Assembly: GCA_002221725.1 (NCBI GenBank)
Contig: NJFT01000071.1
Location: forward strand, 113,271 to 177,270
From: Scedosporium boydii
Lineage: Eukaryota; Ascomycota; Sordariomycetes; Microascales; Microascaceae
Direction: 5' to 3'
Length of the DNA: 64,000 nucleotides
How positions within the stretch are numbered: position 1 is the first letter of the stretch; each line of letters opens with the position of its first letter. The notes below the pieces were generated by a model, which searched no databases, had not been told where the DNA came from, and was given only the letters and a program-made list of their open reading frames with translations. Shown here in pieces: positions 10,552 through 24,131 of the stretch. The position numbers and the translations under genes are program-made.

Positions 10552-11996
10552 AAAAGTGGTTATGAGATCTTGATGGCAGACTGTCCCGCAATCGCGACCA
10601 AATTTCAACGTTACCTCTCTTCGACATCATCTAACCCGCCTGTGAGAGTGTACGAATGAACCACGCGAAAGTTTCGATCCAACCTTGGGAAGTTTCTGAG
10701 ATAATATTCAGATTGTCATCCATCCTAGCCTCCTCCATCCTTCATCTGCAGGATTCACAAGCAGAGATCTATTACAAGGTATTCGTCGCTTGATATGGCG
10801 GGATCTGCGCGTCCTCCAAGAACGTTTAACGGGGAACCCGATTCGAATCGATTCGATCATCTGAGAAAGCGATTGCATATCGACGATCAGAGGTGTCGAG
10901 CAATAGATACTGCCAAGGAACGAGAAGAAAAACCCGTGGGCATCAGCGTCTAACATCATAGAGCAGCAAAACTAATACTTGACCACGGAAGCTGCTCAAG
11001 GGATTCCTACCCGTATTCCCTCATCAGCTTGTCAAATAGTATCTTCTTATTAAAGTTTGGAATATGGGTTTCCTCATGTCATGGCACCGTGGACTCCACT
11101 TCAGCCCGGCCAACCCTTCCATGAAGAGGTCTCGTTCACATTGTTTCGAATTACCCTGTGAAGAATCCGTCCAAAATCCTCGATAGGAGGGTGCGTACCA
11201 ACGTTGTCATAAATTGTCGCAAGCTAGACTACCTGCCCCGAGGAAAGTGATGGATGGTGCTGGTTGTTCACATGGCGTGGCAAGTACGAGAATATAAATA
11301 ACGTCTGTCACCCACTGTTCATCGACGATTCGGCCCTCTACCTCTAGGTATAGCGATGCTCTTGTTGGCTGCGGCCATTTTGTCTTGATCAATGAAGCGA
11401 CTGGAGGAAAAGGTTGCAAAATCCAGAACGACAAATCTCGGCAAACCAACCCCTCGGCGTCTTCGCTCTCCCTGTGACGTTTTCTCCTCACCCTCTCCTA
11501 TAGACTACGACATAAGAGTAGATGCTGGGCTGTAGTAAGAACACACCGACCACTAAAGAAAGGGTAGAATAAATAAGTCTATCGATCGTGAGCGGATGGC
11601 GAGGTCGCCTTCCTTGTAAATCCGTGAATGAAAATGTTTAAGAGAGCCCAACCCCCAGGGCCATTAGTGATACCACCACCGTTTATGGATTCAACTTCAC
11701 GCTCACCACCATGGTTGTGATCGACTATCAACCAACTCAGAGACAGCGGCGTGGACTGAGCGATAATTCTGATCAGTCTTGGTTTCCCTGCGTAAATCCG
11801 AGTATGTAAAACTGCGCCTCTTATCAAATACTGGCAATTCCTGCCTAGTAGTCTCCGGTTAGGGCTAGTTTCAACCGACGCAATGCTAGAGGAATAGCAG
11901 TGGAGCAGGTGACAAACAGACTTTATTAATCAGACATCGCAGAATAATCGTCTCACCGCAATTCTTCCCACCGAGTCAGAACCTCCCCGCCTCTTG

Positions 11997-12723
11997 ATGA
12001 TCATGGCCAAGCTTACGGATTTCAAAGCCCTGTCATTCGACATCTACGGCACCCTCGTCGACTGGGAAACGGGTATTCTGGACAACCTCCAGCCTCTCCT
12101 GAAAGCCAGCGATGCTAGTTTTAGCCAGGAGCAGCTGCTCAACGCGATCCACGAGTGCGAGCGCTCTCAGCACGCCGTCACTCCGGACCTCGAGTACTAC
12201 GAGCATCTGACAAGCATCCATCCACAAATTGTAGAGAAGCTAGGTCTTCCAAAACCTTGTTCTGATCAAAGCCATGCTTTTGGCAACTCTGTGGGTAGCT
12301 GGCCAGCGTTTCCTGACACGGTCGAAGCATCGAGGAAGCTGGGCGACGATTACGAGCCGGTGGTACTATCCAACGTCGATCGCAAATCATTCTCTCGCAC
12401 AAATGATGGGCCATTAGATGGCGTTACTCGTGATTACTGCGCAAGATGTGTGCAGCTATAAGTCCGACCTGCAAAATTTCGAGCACATGATTCGGAAGGT
12501 TGATGAAAAACTGGCCATCACCAAGGGGCAGATCCTCCATACCGCCCAGAGCCAGTTCCACGACCATCACCCTGCGAGAAAAATTGGGCTCCGTTCGAGC
12601 TGGATAGTCAGGCCCGGTGCGATTATGGGTAATAGGAGTGACACCCTGTATGATTCGAAGTTTGACACGCTCGGCGATATGGCGGATGCACTGAGGACTG
12701 AATTGGAGGCTTCGGGTATTTGA
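11997..12723 (+). pseudogene. Frameshifted haloacid dehalogenase (HAD type II)
   Basis: The first part (ATG at 11997 or 12003, to about 12415) encodes the N-terminal half of a type II haloacid dehalogenase-like hydrolase. It includes the nucleophile motif DIYGTLVDWETGI and motif II in VVLSNVDR. The second half continues in another frame from about 12420 to 12723. It starts with the family's LVITAQDVCSYKSDL segment and includes HTAQSQFHDHHPARKIGL and the C-terminal cap. The break falls in a stretch with no plausible intron, and a few bases appear to be missing relative to the family spacing. The most likely reading is a recent frameshift pseudogene; a sequencing error is the alternative. Intact members hydrolyse 2-haloacids or related small substrates. 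Confidence 0.75.
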
Positions 12724-13647
12724 GGGACTGATGGCGTTTGTGGCTGTTGCGGGAGGCGGGAGGCGGCAGAGCCTTCACATGTTACTGTAAAGCGGGTTGC
12801 CGGTGTTACAATCAACGAGGCCAGAAATAAAGGACGCCATATGCCCCGCGAACGGCCGAGCGGAAAATGTGAGACCGTAAGACTAAAACGATTGACAATG
12901 CAAAGGAATTTATTGGTGAGCTTGTGCTTCTAGAATCCCCCCGCCTGCAGTCAAATAACAGTCGGCTAGAAGGAATTGCCACTGCCCCTCTAGAGCAGAG
13001 GGATGGCGACGGGCTGGTTTAGGAACCCAAGATTTTCGTGAGACGGGCTTTGTTTCCCGCCGCGGCGTGCGGACCATTTCCCTAGGGGGCGCCAACAGTA
13101 GCTTCTTAACTGGGATTTATAGCGAACTGTCCAGAAGTTCCGATCAGATTACGGGGCGGATACGCTTCATCACGCCGTAACGAGTCCATCACTTGGTAGG
13201 AAGTGGAGTTGGCATATTGGTGGGACCAAGACTCACGCCAGGGCTAAACATGGCCTATTGACAAGCAAGTCTAGAGCGTGAGGTTGTCTAAGGGTAGCCG
13301 GGCGGTTTTCCATGTCTACAGGGCGTATCACTCTGCCCCTGGAGAATTCCGTCATGGTTGAGCCTGTTGTCCCGAGTTAACGAAAGGACATGCTCCTAAG
13401 GCTCTAGATTTCACTGCGGCCATTACACGAGAGGATCGTGTTTTCGTGATGTGACAGGGCATACATATCTCAGTCAGTACCTAGCTAACGGACTCAACCA
13501 CTCATGCTTGAACATAGGCTACGACGCCCCGGGGAGATGGCGATTCCTAGATAGTTACATATTTGGAAAAAGAGCAATTCTTTGAATGTATCTACCCTGG
13601 ATTCCTCAGGTCCCCACGACTCAGGCGGACTACGAGTCCTGCCCGGT
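12724..13647. other. Convergent intergenic region, nothing recognised
   Basis: This lies between the end of the dehalogenase pseudogene and the 3' end of the large minus-strand gene. No coding exon or RNA was recognised. Confidence 0.5.
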
Positions 13648-16600
13648 TCACACATTATCCTTTCGTGTGCCGAACTTCAGCTTTTTTAACAAGTTCAATC
13701 CGTCTCTCCTTACCACCAACCTCTTCCAGTGATCACCATCAACTCGGATAACATCAGACCCGGAACTCACCTGGGTGGCCGGCGGAGAGGTCCTCGAAGA
13801 TGAGAGTGAGCTCGGATTTCTACCTGGCCATGCCTCGCTTCTGCTTGATCCGGCACTAGAAGCGCTCCTATCCTCACTCCGCGTTTCCTCACGATACTTT
13901 TCAGATCCCAGTCTAGGAAAGGCCTTGTGATATGGGGTATGCCCAAACACTACCGCCCCGTCATCTCCCAACTCGTGGAGCGTAACATTCCCACAAGTGT
14001 CGGGAACAACGAGCTGCGTAAGTTTACCTTTAGGGAGGAGTATCTGGACGGGGTCAAGATGATATGGAATCCCATCCGGGTGTAGAGTTTCCCGGCAAGC
14101 GCATTGGGAAAACAAGTTGTACCGCGTAGACCAAATGATCTCGCTTGTGATCTCGCCCGGACCGAGTTTGACGCCCATCTTTGATTTCTGGATGGTCTTC
14201 AAAGTCGCGATGGATGTACACAAATAATCCTCGCCAACGCGAACCGTCTTCCAGTCGGGGCAGAGGATGCCCGCATTATCAGCCTGGATTAGTTCCCCAA
14301 ACTTGCTTCCGAAGATGGTAGTTGCCTTAATGGCACGAATGTAGTCGACCCAGCCGTGGCCCTTTTTCCCCAAATAGCAAATACGCGGCATCGTGGACCC
14401 CGATGGCTTTGCAAGGTCCCAGAAGTCGAAACCGACTAAGCTCTTCTTAAATCCTTTCGTCGACTGTTGGATCCAGTATCCATCCCTCGCTGCTAGCTGG
14501 ACTTGGTAGTCGATGACTGCCTCCAGGCTATGCAGTATCTCCTCCACTCTGTCTTGGAATCGATAAAATATTTTCATGATACCCGTGTCAGTTTGTTTTT
14601 CCTGGTCGAGAAAAAGTGGGAGGTTGAGGTTCTTCGGATTTCCGAGCACCTCAACAGGAGATTGCCCTTCCAGTGTTCCGGTGAACCTCCAGCTAGCGCG
14701 ATATGCCGCTCGTTCCCTGTCCCGATCGATCGACGCTCTCACCAAGTGCAAGAGAGCAGAGGCGCCGTCGACCAGCCAAGCTCTCCGGTCGTCCACATCG
14801 TATAACACAATAGGTTTATCGGTGATCCAGTCCAAAGATCCTACGAAACTTGATCCTCGTGATAAGTGGACAGGCTTGTCTCTCTTTCCTATGCTGGCGG
14901 TGAGTCCGCCGACTACCTGAGCACCCCCTTCAAGGTAGGCTCGTTCGATAACAATATATTTTGGTGGCGGCTGCAAGTTGCAGACATCGATGGCTAGATT
15001 TGCTTCAGGACGGCCTATGAAGAGATCGACGGTTTAGTACGCATTACGGCGGAGGTGAAGGAGCCCGCTTACCTGATAATTCTCTGACATGGCTACACCA
15101 ACCGACAATGTGGCGTCGAGTCTCTAGATGTCGTAGTGTGAATTCTTCCGCTGTGTTGTATTTTGCCGACTCGGGTCTGGGGTCGAAGTACGAGATCCTT
15201 TCCCCGGTTGAGTTGAAGACAAGGTGCCATAGAACGGCATCCGCTACTACGGCTGTCGCGATGAGGAGGCTGCTGAACCCCTTAAGAATTATCCTATCTC
15301 CAATACTCGTCAGCTGACGAGAATCGACTAATTGCGCCAATACCCGAAGTGACAGCTCCAGCCCAGTGTCAGAGGTACATCGACTGCGAATGGGATAGCC
15401 TGTCACCAAGAGCGGGTTCCTGAACAAGTTCGCCCAGCAGAACCCCGGAGAAGAGGAGGAGATCTCCTGAGCAAGATCCATTTGGCAATCGATTCGGCAA
15501 GACGCATGTACAGTACCATTAGGTCTGTAATTCTCGTCATGAATCTGGAAGTCCGAGATTTCTGGAAAGCAGGCGAGCACACCATTTGAAACAGGAGATG
15601 AGCGCAAGGAGGATGCAAGCCAGCCCAACTGCTCACCAATCTCAGCGGCGAAGTCAACTTGTCCTCTGACCACCAAACTGCAAGATGTCGGAAATTGAGT
15701 AAATCTCAGCTCCTCGCCATTTGGCAAAGAACCTATTTTGTGGTTAGTGTTGAACGGAGTTGCTTTTCCGTTAATGGTCTGATATAGTAAGGGGAGACGT
15801 TAGACGCACAGCTGTAGGGGCCTATCCCGGCCAAAACACAGGATTGCTTCAGCAGTGACCGAAGTGGTTGGCTAGTTGAAGGCCACGTTTGATCCATATA
15901 CTCTTGGACAGTCATTGCCTGGGCCTGTTTCCAAGTTCCGGTGAGGCAAATGATGTGGTCCAGGACTCTCGCTGGTGGTTTTGAATGCTCTTGCTCTAAT
16001 ATAAACTGAAGTAAATTCCATTCCAGGTGGAAAACGACTTCTACCTTGGCAGGGGTAGTTCGTCGGCTGACTCCGCGGAAGGTTGAGTGTGCTAGGAGTT
16101 GTGCACGGATAGAGTCCCCTATATCCAACAGCCGATTCTTCCCATGGATGTCCAGGAGAGAATAACACCTAATTTTGGCAAGAAGCCATTTATACGCTTG
16201 AGATCCTGCTATAAACTCTTCGTACTCCGCGAGATTTAGAAGTTTCGTGTCCTCTTCAGCCTCGGCAACGATGCTCGCCGCCTCTGGATCTTCCGCAGCC
16301 TGAAGGCTTTGCAGCCAGCTATCGAGTACTGATTTCGGAAGGGAGGCATCTCTATAAGTCATCTCCCCCTCCTGGTCATCGTAGCCGTACTCCGACGGCT
16401 CACATAGCGGAAGCCAGCTGAGCTCTTGTATAATGTCCCTGTCGAGAGGGGTGGTTAATCCAGCTGTATGGAATGAATAAGGATAAAAGAATGAACATTA
16501 AATGGAAAATACTTACCTTCTGTATTTCCGGAGGAAGACCGAAGCCTCTTTCTGAATCACACTGGACGATTCGCCATGAAGCTTCATGGCAAAAGCTCTT

Positions 16601-17889
16601 ACCCATTCCGGGAAATGTCTCAGAGATTCCTCCGATATTTGAGAAAAGGACGGTATTTGTCGAATGTCTTCGGCTAAGCGACTCGCGAAAGTTGCTACGT
16701 ATCTGCTTCGCCGTTCGGCGGGGATGGAATCTATGGAATAGACGCTAGTAGTCTCGTCGAGAATCTTTGCCGCAGTTTCAGAAGGTTGGAGACTTGCATA
16801 TCCGGAATCGTGGTTTGAGCCACCTGCCTGTCGAGCAAGATTTTCCTTGCCGAGGCTGCCAATGGTACTGGGGGGAATGGGATGACCTAGGGTCTCAACA
16901 TATTCCGCATGTTGGACCTTACCGCTAGGGCGTGGCGTGGATGGCGGCACCATGCCTGCCGATTCTGGTTGCTGGTTCGCATCCTCTTCGTTCAGATAAC
17001 TGGGAATATCTACCGGTTCAGTCAAACTGCGGTCCAAGCTGCCAATCAATGGTTCGTCGGCATCGGAGTTGGACCTGTATACTTCAGCGCCCGGGTAGGG
17101 CACACTTAGCGGGAATTGGATGTCCCAGAACTCGCCGGAAAGGTCCCGATCCCCAGAGGCGTTGGGAGATCGCATTTCACCCCCGAGGGTAGGGTCTACC
17201 ACGACAGTAGTCGTTTGAGGTGGGGTAAGAAAATTAGTGATAGGCGGAGTGCTCTGCGTCCGGGAACGATCGAAGGTAGTCCTGATGGTTTCCGTATTGA
17301 TAACATCCAGAGCGTCTATATCCCGGTAAGTGCTCAACAGAATCTGTTCGACAATGCTTCTCTGCATTTCTTGGGACACATGGCCTAAATCTGGGGAGTT
17401 TGAGTTGTGGGTTCCGCGGGAATGGTTTTCCAGCCATTGTTCTAGATGGAATCTCATAATCTCCAATGAGACATCTTCCAGATATGGCGATGGCGGCCGA
17501 GAGACTGCTGGGAATAGATGATCCCAGATTCGATACCAACGATCCACTTCGTTTCCTTCACGAGGTAGGTCGCTCAGCTGTTCCAGTTGCGTTGCGTGGA
17601 GCCTTCTTAGGTGCTGCTTCACATAATTTGTCCCCGTCAGTGTCTGCCTAAACAAGCAACTGCGGTAACGGACTGGGTCCAGCTTGTAATAGGGACAAGC
17701 GAATCTTGGGAGTGTCCCTCGACGTCGCTTATTTGATTCACGGTTATGACCATGATCTTCCCCACCATCGGTGGGAAGAGTTCTCTTTTGCGTTTGTTCC
17801 CTCCCTCGATGGCCTCGCGGGCTCCTATTCTCATCCTGGTGGTCTTGGCGGTTACGTGATCCATCTTCGTGGCCCGGTGAAGTCTCCAT
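13648..17889 (-). CDS. Large fungal protein with N-terminal zinc-finger-like motif
   Basis: Four exons on the minus strand: 16517-17889, 15810-16438, 15073-15732, 13648-15014 (4,029 nt, 1,342 residues). The donors and acceptors (for example GTAAGT/CGACAG and GTAAGC/TCATAG) keep the frame throughout. Residues 1-60 are polar and Arg-rich. They are followed by FACPYYKLDPVRYRSC and YVKQHLRRLH, a C-x12-C-x14-H-x4-H arrangement like the zinc-finger-like motif common at the N-terminus of fungal regulatory or STAND-associated proteins. The middle is low-complexity and Ser/Pro-rich, with few motifs. The C-terminal 450 residues contain conserved-looking blocks (GFDFWDLAKPSG, GKKGHGWVDYIRAI, VFGHTPYHKAFP) that I associate only with uncharacterised fungal proteins. 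No nucleotide-binding or catalytic motif is visible. Function unknown. Confidence 0.75.
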
Positions 17890-19106
17890 TAAGTTCGCGT
17901 CACTCCACTGGGAAGTAGGTAAGGAGTGGTGGATTCGATTGCCTGTTAGGGGTATGTTGGCTTGAAGGGAAGGAGGAGGGGCAACCGACGCCCCAAATAC
18001 TTTTTTAAGGCGATATTGTCAATCGAAACCGAAACCGCCTTTTGGTCGGTCAAAAATGGAGGAAGAAGATATCTCGATCGTCGTGTGAGATTAGCGGGAC
18101 GTATTAGATATTAGGATTTCGCGCTTTCTGGCGCGGGGGAAGTCAAAATGGCCCCAAGATGCCTCCTTGCCAGCTAAGAGAGGGTATATTTCAAAAATGA
18201 GTCCTCCGGGGTCGGTCTTAAGTACGTGACTTGCAATGATAGGTTCCGTTTCTCAGGGTTCCCACAATCGAGCGCTGGCGTCAGCAGGTGTAAGAGCAAC
18301 GTGGCGGTTTGTGGGAAGAGGAGGGCAGGCTGTAACTCGAGGCGAAGATTCATGAAAAGGGAGAAAAAAAGAAAATTCGAGAAGGGGGTTTTGGGAGTTG
18401 AAAAGAGTAGTCAGTCCCAGCCTGGTCGACAATATCCGCTGGGGATGCACCGCCCCAACTTCCAAGATTCCATCAGAGACATCACCCAATCAAACATCTC
18501 GGGATGGACGGACTACAGCCACATCAAGGCGCTCAGCTGAACCCGGACCAAGCCAAGCAATGCAGCCAAGCCACAAAGTACTTGGGGTCTTCTGAGTCCA
18601 GAGGGGAGCGGCGAGGTGTGGGTGCGCTGGTTCTCAGTCTGGCATTGGTAAAGTGTGTGGTAAAGTGTGGCGCAATCATTGTTGAGGTTGAGGACGACCG
18701 CACCATCATTTTAGACACTGTTACAAATAAATGCAAGTAGAAATAGAGTTAAATAATAGCTACGAACTAGTAAGATCCGTTTCGGAAGGCCGAGACTGAA
18801 CAATTCCCGATCAAACATCGGCAATCTCTCGTACGACTTCTTTGGTCAACCAGTCTTGGTGTGGTGCGGCGGTATTAATCGCATGATGGAATCATAGTGA
18901 ATTAGTAATATAAACATGCTTTAAGTCTTTAAAATCACCTCGGCACAAAAGAGAGACTCCGACGTCATCACGCAAGAGCTCCGGTCCTCTGTTTGCAACC
19001 CATATAATCGCTTGATTTCCCTCTTCCGGCCCCTGCCCTGACCGCCGTTTTGACACCTCTTAAGCTTCTCCTCTCTATATAGTGTATTCCATCTTTTCAG
19101 CCCAAA
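17890..19106. other. Divergent promoter region, no gene seen
   Basis: This separates the large minus-strand gene from the plus-strand oxidoreductase. A TATATAG string at about 19075-19081 lies about 26 nt before the oxidoreductase ATG, close enough that it may not be a functional TATA box. Nothing else was recognised. Confidence 0.45.
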
Positions 19107-20198
19107 ATGGTGTCTAATAAGACCCTGGTGTTCAAAAAGGTCCCGACCGGTGTTCCCGTTCCTGGGGAGCACCTGGTGATAGAGGACCGCCACATCAACT
19201 TGGATGATCCCGCTCCCAAGGGTGGACTCGTTCTGAAGGTTCTCTACGCATCCTTCGACCCATATCTCCGTGGCAAAATGCGAGATCCACAGATAAAGTC
19301 TTACTCCCCCGCCTTTGAGATCAACGGTCCCATCGTCAATAGCACCGTGTGCAAGGTGCTGAAGAGTGATGCACCCTCCTTCAATGAAGGTGACCTCGTC
19401 ATCGCCTACCAGCCCATTGCTGAATACGTCGTGGTCAATAATCCCGAAGAGGCTAAGGTTCGCAAGATTAATAACCCTCACAACCTCGACCTCGGACTCT
19501 TCCTCGGTGCTCTCGGTATGCCGGGGCTGACTGCCTGGTCCGGCTTGTACCGAATTGGAAAGCCGAAGAAGGGAGAAACCGTTTTCGTCAGCTCCGCTGC
19601 CGGTGCAGTTGGGCAAGTCGTGGGGCAAGTGGCGAAGAAGGAAGGCCTAAAGGTTATAGGCTCCGTCGGCTCCGATGAGAAATTGGACTTTATTATTAAC
19701 GAGCTCGGCTTCGACGGGGGATTCAACTACAAAAAGGAGAAGCCTCTTGAGGCGCTTAACCGCCTCGCGCCGGAGGGCATCGATATTTACTTTGAGAATG
19801 TGGGGGGAGAGCATCTTGAGGCTGCACTTACCGCCATGAATACTGACGGTCGCATTTGCGCTTGCGGAATGGTGAGTTGGTCGTGGAGAAGGGAAAATAT
19901 TCAGTCATGCTAACCAAGTTAGATTTCTGAATATAACACGCCACTAGAGAAGCGCCAGGGTGTCAAGGGCCTGTTCCAGATCGTCACCAAGCAGATTCTG
20001 ATGGAAGGCTTCCTCGTAGGTAGGCCGCACTTTGGACCAGCTTACTTCAACGAACATCAGGAGAAGATGCAAAAGTGGCTCGCAGATGGAAGCGTTAAGG
20101 CTAAGCTCTATGTTACGGAGGGCATCGACAACGCTGCTGAAGGGTTTGTTGGAATGTTGCAAGGGAAGAACTTTGGAAAGGCTGTTTTGAAGATTTGA
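19107..20198 (+). CDS. NADP-dependent MDR oxidoreductase, LTB4DH/quinone-reductase type
   Basis: Two exons, 19107-19871 and 19923-20198, with a 51-nt intron (GTGAGT...TTAG); 346 residues. It belongs to the zinc-independent leukotriene B4 dehydrogenase / prostaglandin reductase branch of the medium-chain dehydrogenase superfamily. The nucleotide-binding turn is SSAAGAVGQVVGQVAKKEG, preceded by the family's GMPGLTAWSGLYRIGKPKKGE. The C-terminus ends with AAEGFVGMLQGKNFGKAVLKI, typical of the group. Members reduce alpha,beta-unsaturated aldehydes, ketones or quinones with NADPH in the cytosol; no signal peptide is present. No neighbour suggests a specific pathway. Confidence 0.92.
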
Positions 20199-22272
20199 AC
20201 TGCTCAGAGTACTCTCTGATGCGGATAACGGGCCGGACGATTTAGCCTCCAATCCTGCCAACCAAGAGCAAAAGAAGAAAAGGAAGAAAAAGGAGAAAAG
20301 AGGGGTGGAAAGTAGTTTGAAGGAAGAGAAGACCAGCCGAATATCGGTTCCAAATACGAAGTACTGTTTCGAAGCTTCCTGTCCTCATGATCACGTCTCC
20401 ACCAACCCACATCGGATACTGTGGGGGTACGTAGGACCCTTGGGGACTCGGCCGATATTATCGCTTGCTCCCTGAGCCCCGTGTAATGTAGGATGATCGA
20501 CCATCATTCGCCTTTGTGGTTCCGCGTTCCCACAGGTCTCCGCTTTATGCCCCGGCGAAGAATACATGAAGCTACTATGTAGAAACATGCTAGGGGCCAG
20601 GTTTATTCCTGTGTGGTAAAATGCGACTCTGGCCGTTGCTATTACCATATCTGTAGCGGTATTATGATTGATACGGCAGGGATTCTTCGTAGGGCTTGTT
20701 ACGGAATCATCCTTACCCTTAGGTTTAACCTTCGTAAATCGATCGACAGATAATACACTTTTAATACCATCTAGCTGGTTCTTGGGCGATCCCAATACAG
20801 ACTTCCTCAGCTCCGTTCGCATCGCCATATTCCCTGACCCAGTTGCCAGTAACCCTTTCCGCAATATCGAGTTGTCGGTCTCTATCGGAATTTGTTCGGT
20901 GCCTTCGGCCTCCCTACCGCCTTGGGATGATAGAGTTGCGGTCATGATAGCTATTGCAGCGCGATCCCATCTCTGCGCATCAACAGATACCCTGCCAACA
21001 CAGACAGTTTCCACTTTAACTCCATCGCATGGCCACCTCCCTTAATAGTCTTCAGATTCCCACTGCTGACATGAATTTACCATCATCCCATGGTGTTGCC
21101 CGATCTCGCATCTACTCACCTTTTCGCCGGCTGGAAAGAGCCACATTTTCGCGCCAAGACGGCAACATTGGCTCGTCGAAACGTTTTCCGTCACCCTGCC
21201 AAGTCCCATATTAATGTAAACCAAACTTCCTGAATATCCCACTTTTGTTTGCGATTATATAAACCAGCTTCCTTGTAAAGTAAGGCGGGCTTTAGGCGTT
21301 TCAAAAGAGGTCCCCTCATTTTACTCTTCAATGCGCAGATCCTCTTCTTTTCATAACTTTCATAACCTCGTACGTGACCCGGAAGAGTGGAGTAAGCAAG
21401 GTCTCCGTCACTATTGGATGGCCCTTGCTCAGAATCCTGCAACTTGGTGACGCAATGGCCAGACCCGAGACTCCAGGGTTGAGCTGCGACTGGCGGTCCC
21501 ATCGTCTTCAACGTTGAGATGGCCGTTTCAGACTGAAAGAGCGGGGACAACGCAGGGGTAGCCCACTTAGTCGTTTATTGTTGGACATCACAGAAGAACC
21601 TGCGCAAATATCGAAATGCGCTAGGTCGTGGGGGAAGCAGTGGGCAATCGGGAGGCCCAAACTGAGCATAGGCGGATACAACATTCCGGCACCTGAGCCG
21701 CATCAGGAAGTTAGCTGAACTAGGTGGTATTCATTCCCGAGGCTAGCCTTGCATCCTACCCGTTCTGACAAGGAGGATGCTTGTTAGCGAGGACTACCAC
21801 ACGCAGACACTGGATCTCGCCTACCTTTACATCGAAGAAAACCAAGCTCCGCAGGTTTCCCTTTTTTTCCCTCGTGGAGTGGCGAAGAGTCCAAACCCCA
21901 CCGCCCTGTGGAGAATCATGGTGTTTTCCACGACAGTCCTCAAGGCACGCGACAAAGTTCGCAGGGACCTCGAGGCAGTGTGCCAAATGCGAGAATGACT
22001 GTAATATGCGCCAAGATGAGGGTAGGAAGCCAAGGACAGCATTTGTTCTGTCTGCGATGGTCATTAATCCTGAATAGTGCGAAAGCACTAACGATATCGT
22101 GATGGACCTGAGGCGGCAAATTACGACTCTCCCTGTGGGAAAGGCCATATATATTAAGACGAGATTCCTCGCTTCTTTCTCTTAAATCAACACCACCATT
22201 CACATTCATCAACAACCTTCATCCCATTGAACTTCCCCCTTCTTTAGTAGTCTGGTAACTCATCTTTTCAAA
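20199..22272. other. 2-kb intergenic region, nothing recognised
   Basis: No exon-like frame with conserved motifs is seen on either strand. The last 130 nt are probably the promoter and 5' untranslated region of the subtilisin gene. Confidence 0.45.
22148..22157 (+). promoter_or_regulatory. Possible TATA box of the subtilisin gene
   Basis: TATATATTAA lies 116 nt upstream of the protease ATG, followed by a pyrimidine-rich leader (CTTCTTTCTCTT and ACTTCCCCCTTCTTT). This is a common layout for strongly expressed fungal secretory genes. Confidence 0.4.
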
Positions 22273-23620
<1,348 letters not shown>

Positions 23621-24131
23621 GAGAATACGAGATGACCCTACCAAGTGGCTGGAGATGGGTGAAAGTCCGGCTTTCAAGCTGCGAGGGTTCATACGGTTGC
23701 GATATGAGTGAGAACATCATGCCGTGATGAAATTCAATTTCCTCTGTATATATTTTCGTCTATCCAGAGCTTTCTTGCTTTGGATTACATCACATAGAAC
23801 AAATACACATGCTGGTTACCATGAGAAATTAAACGTCTTGCTCACGAAATCGAATCTCATCTCGGTGATATCAAGAAACAGTTGGTTTGGGACCTAGGCA
23901 TAGATCGAAAAGTCGTTGCACAAAACGCCACGTCAGGAGTGATTCATCGTTGGACGATCATTGCTCTGAGTTACAACACCATCTCCCCAGGTCCTGAAAT
24001 AGAGTGATGTTGGCACGCATGCCGTATTGGTGGCTACAACTTAGAGTTCAGTAACGATGGCAATAAATAACGAACGCCTCTTGTCAATCCTATACAATTA
24101 CCTCTGCGACGGCCCTCAAGCCACATTATTA
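23621..24131. other. Convergent 3' intergenic region, nothing recognised
   Basis: This is the 3' flank between the subtilisin gene and the convergent permease gene. No feature was recognised. Confidence 0.5.

Larger units (their letters stand above)
9607..11996. other. 2.4-kb intergenic region with one exon-like fragment
   Basis: Apart from the exon-like fragment at 10257-10551, reading frames here are short and show no conserved motifs. No RNA gene or repeat was seen. Confidence 0.4.

Noticed and set aside
18921..19628. Minus-strand frame of 235 codons
   Set aside because: It overlaps the first exon of the MDR oxidoreductase in antisense and carries no recognisable domain.
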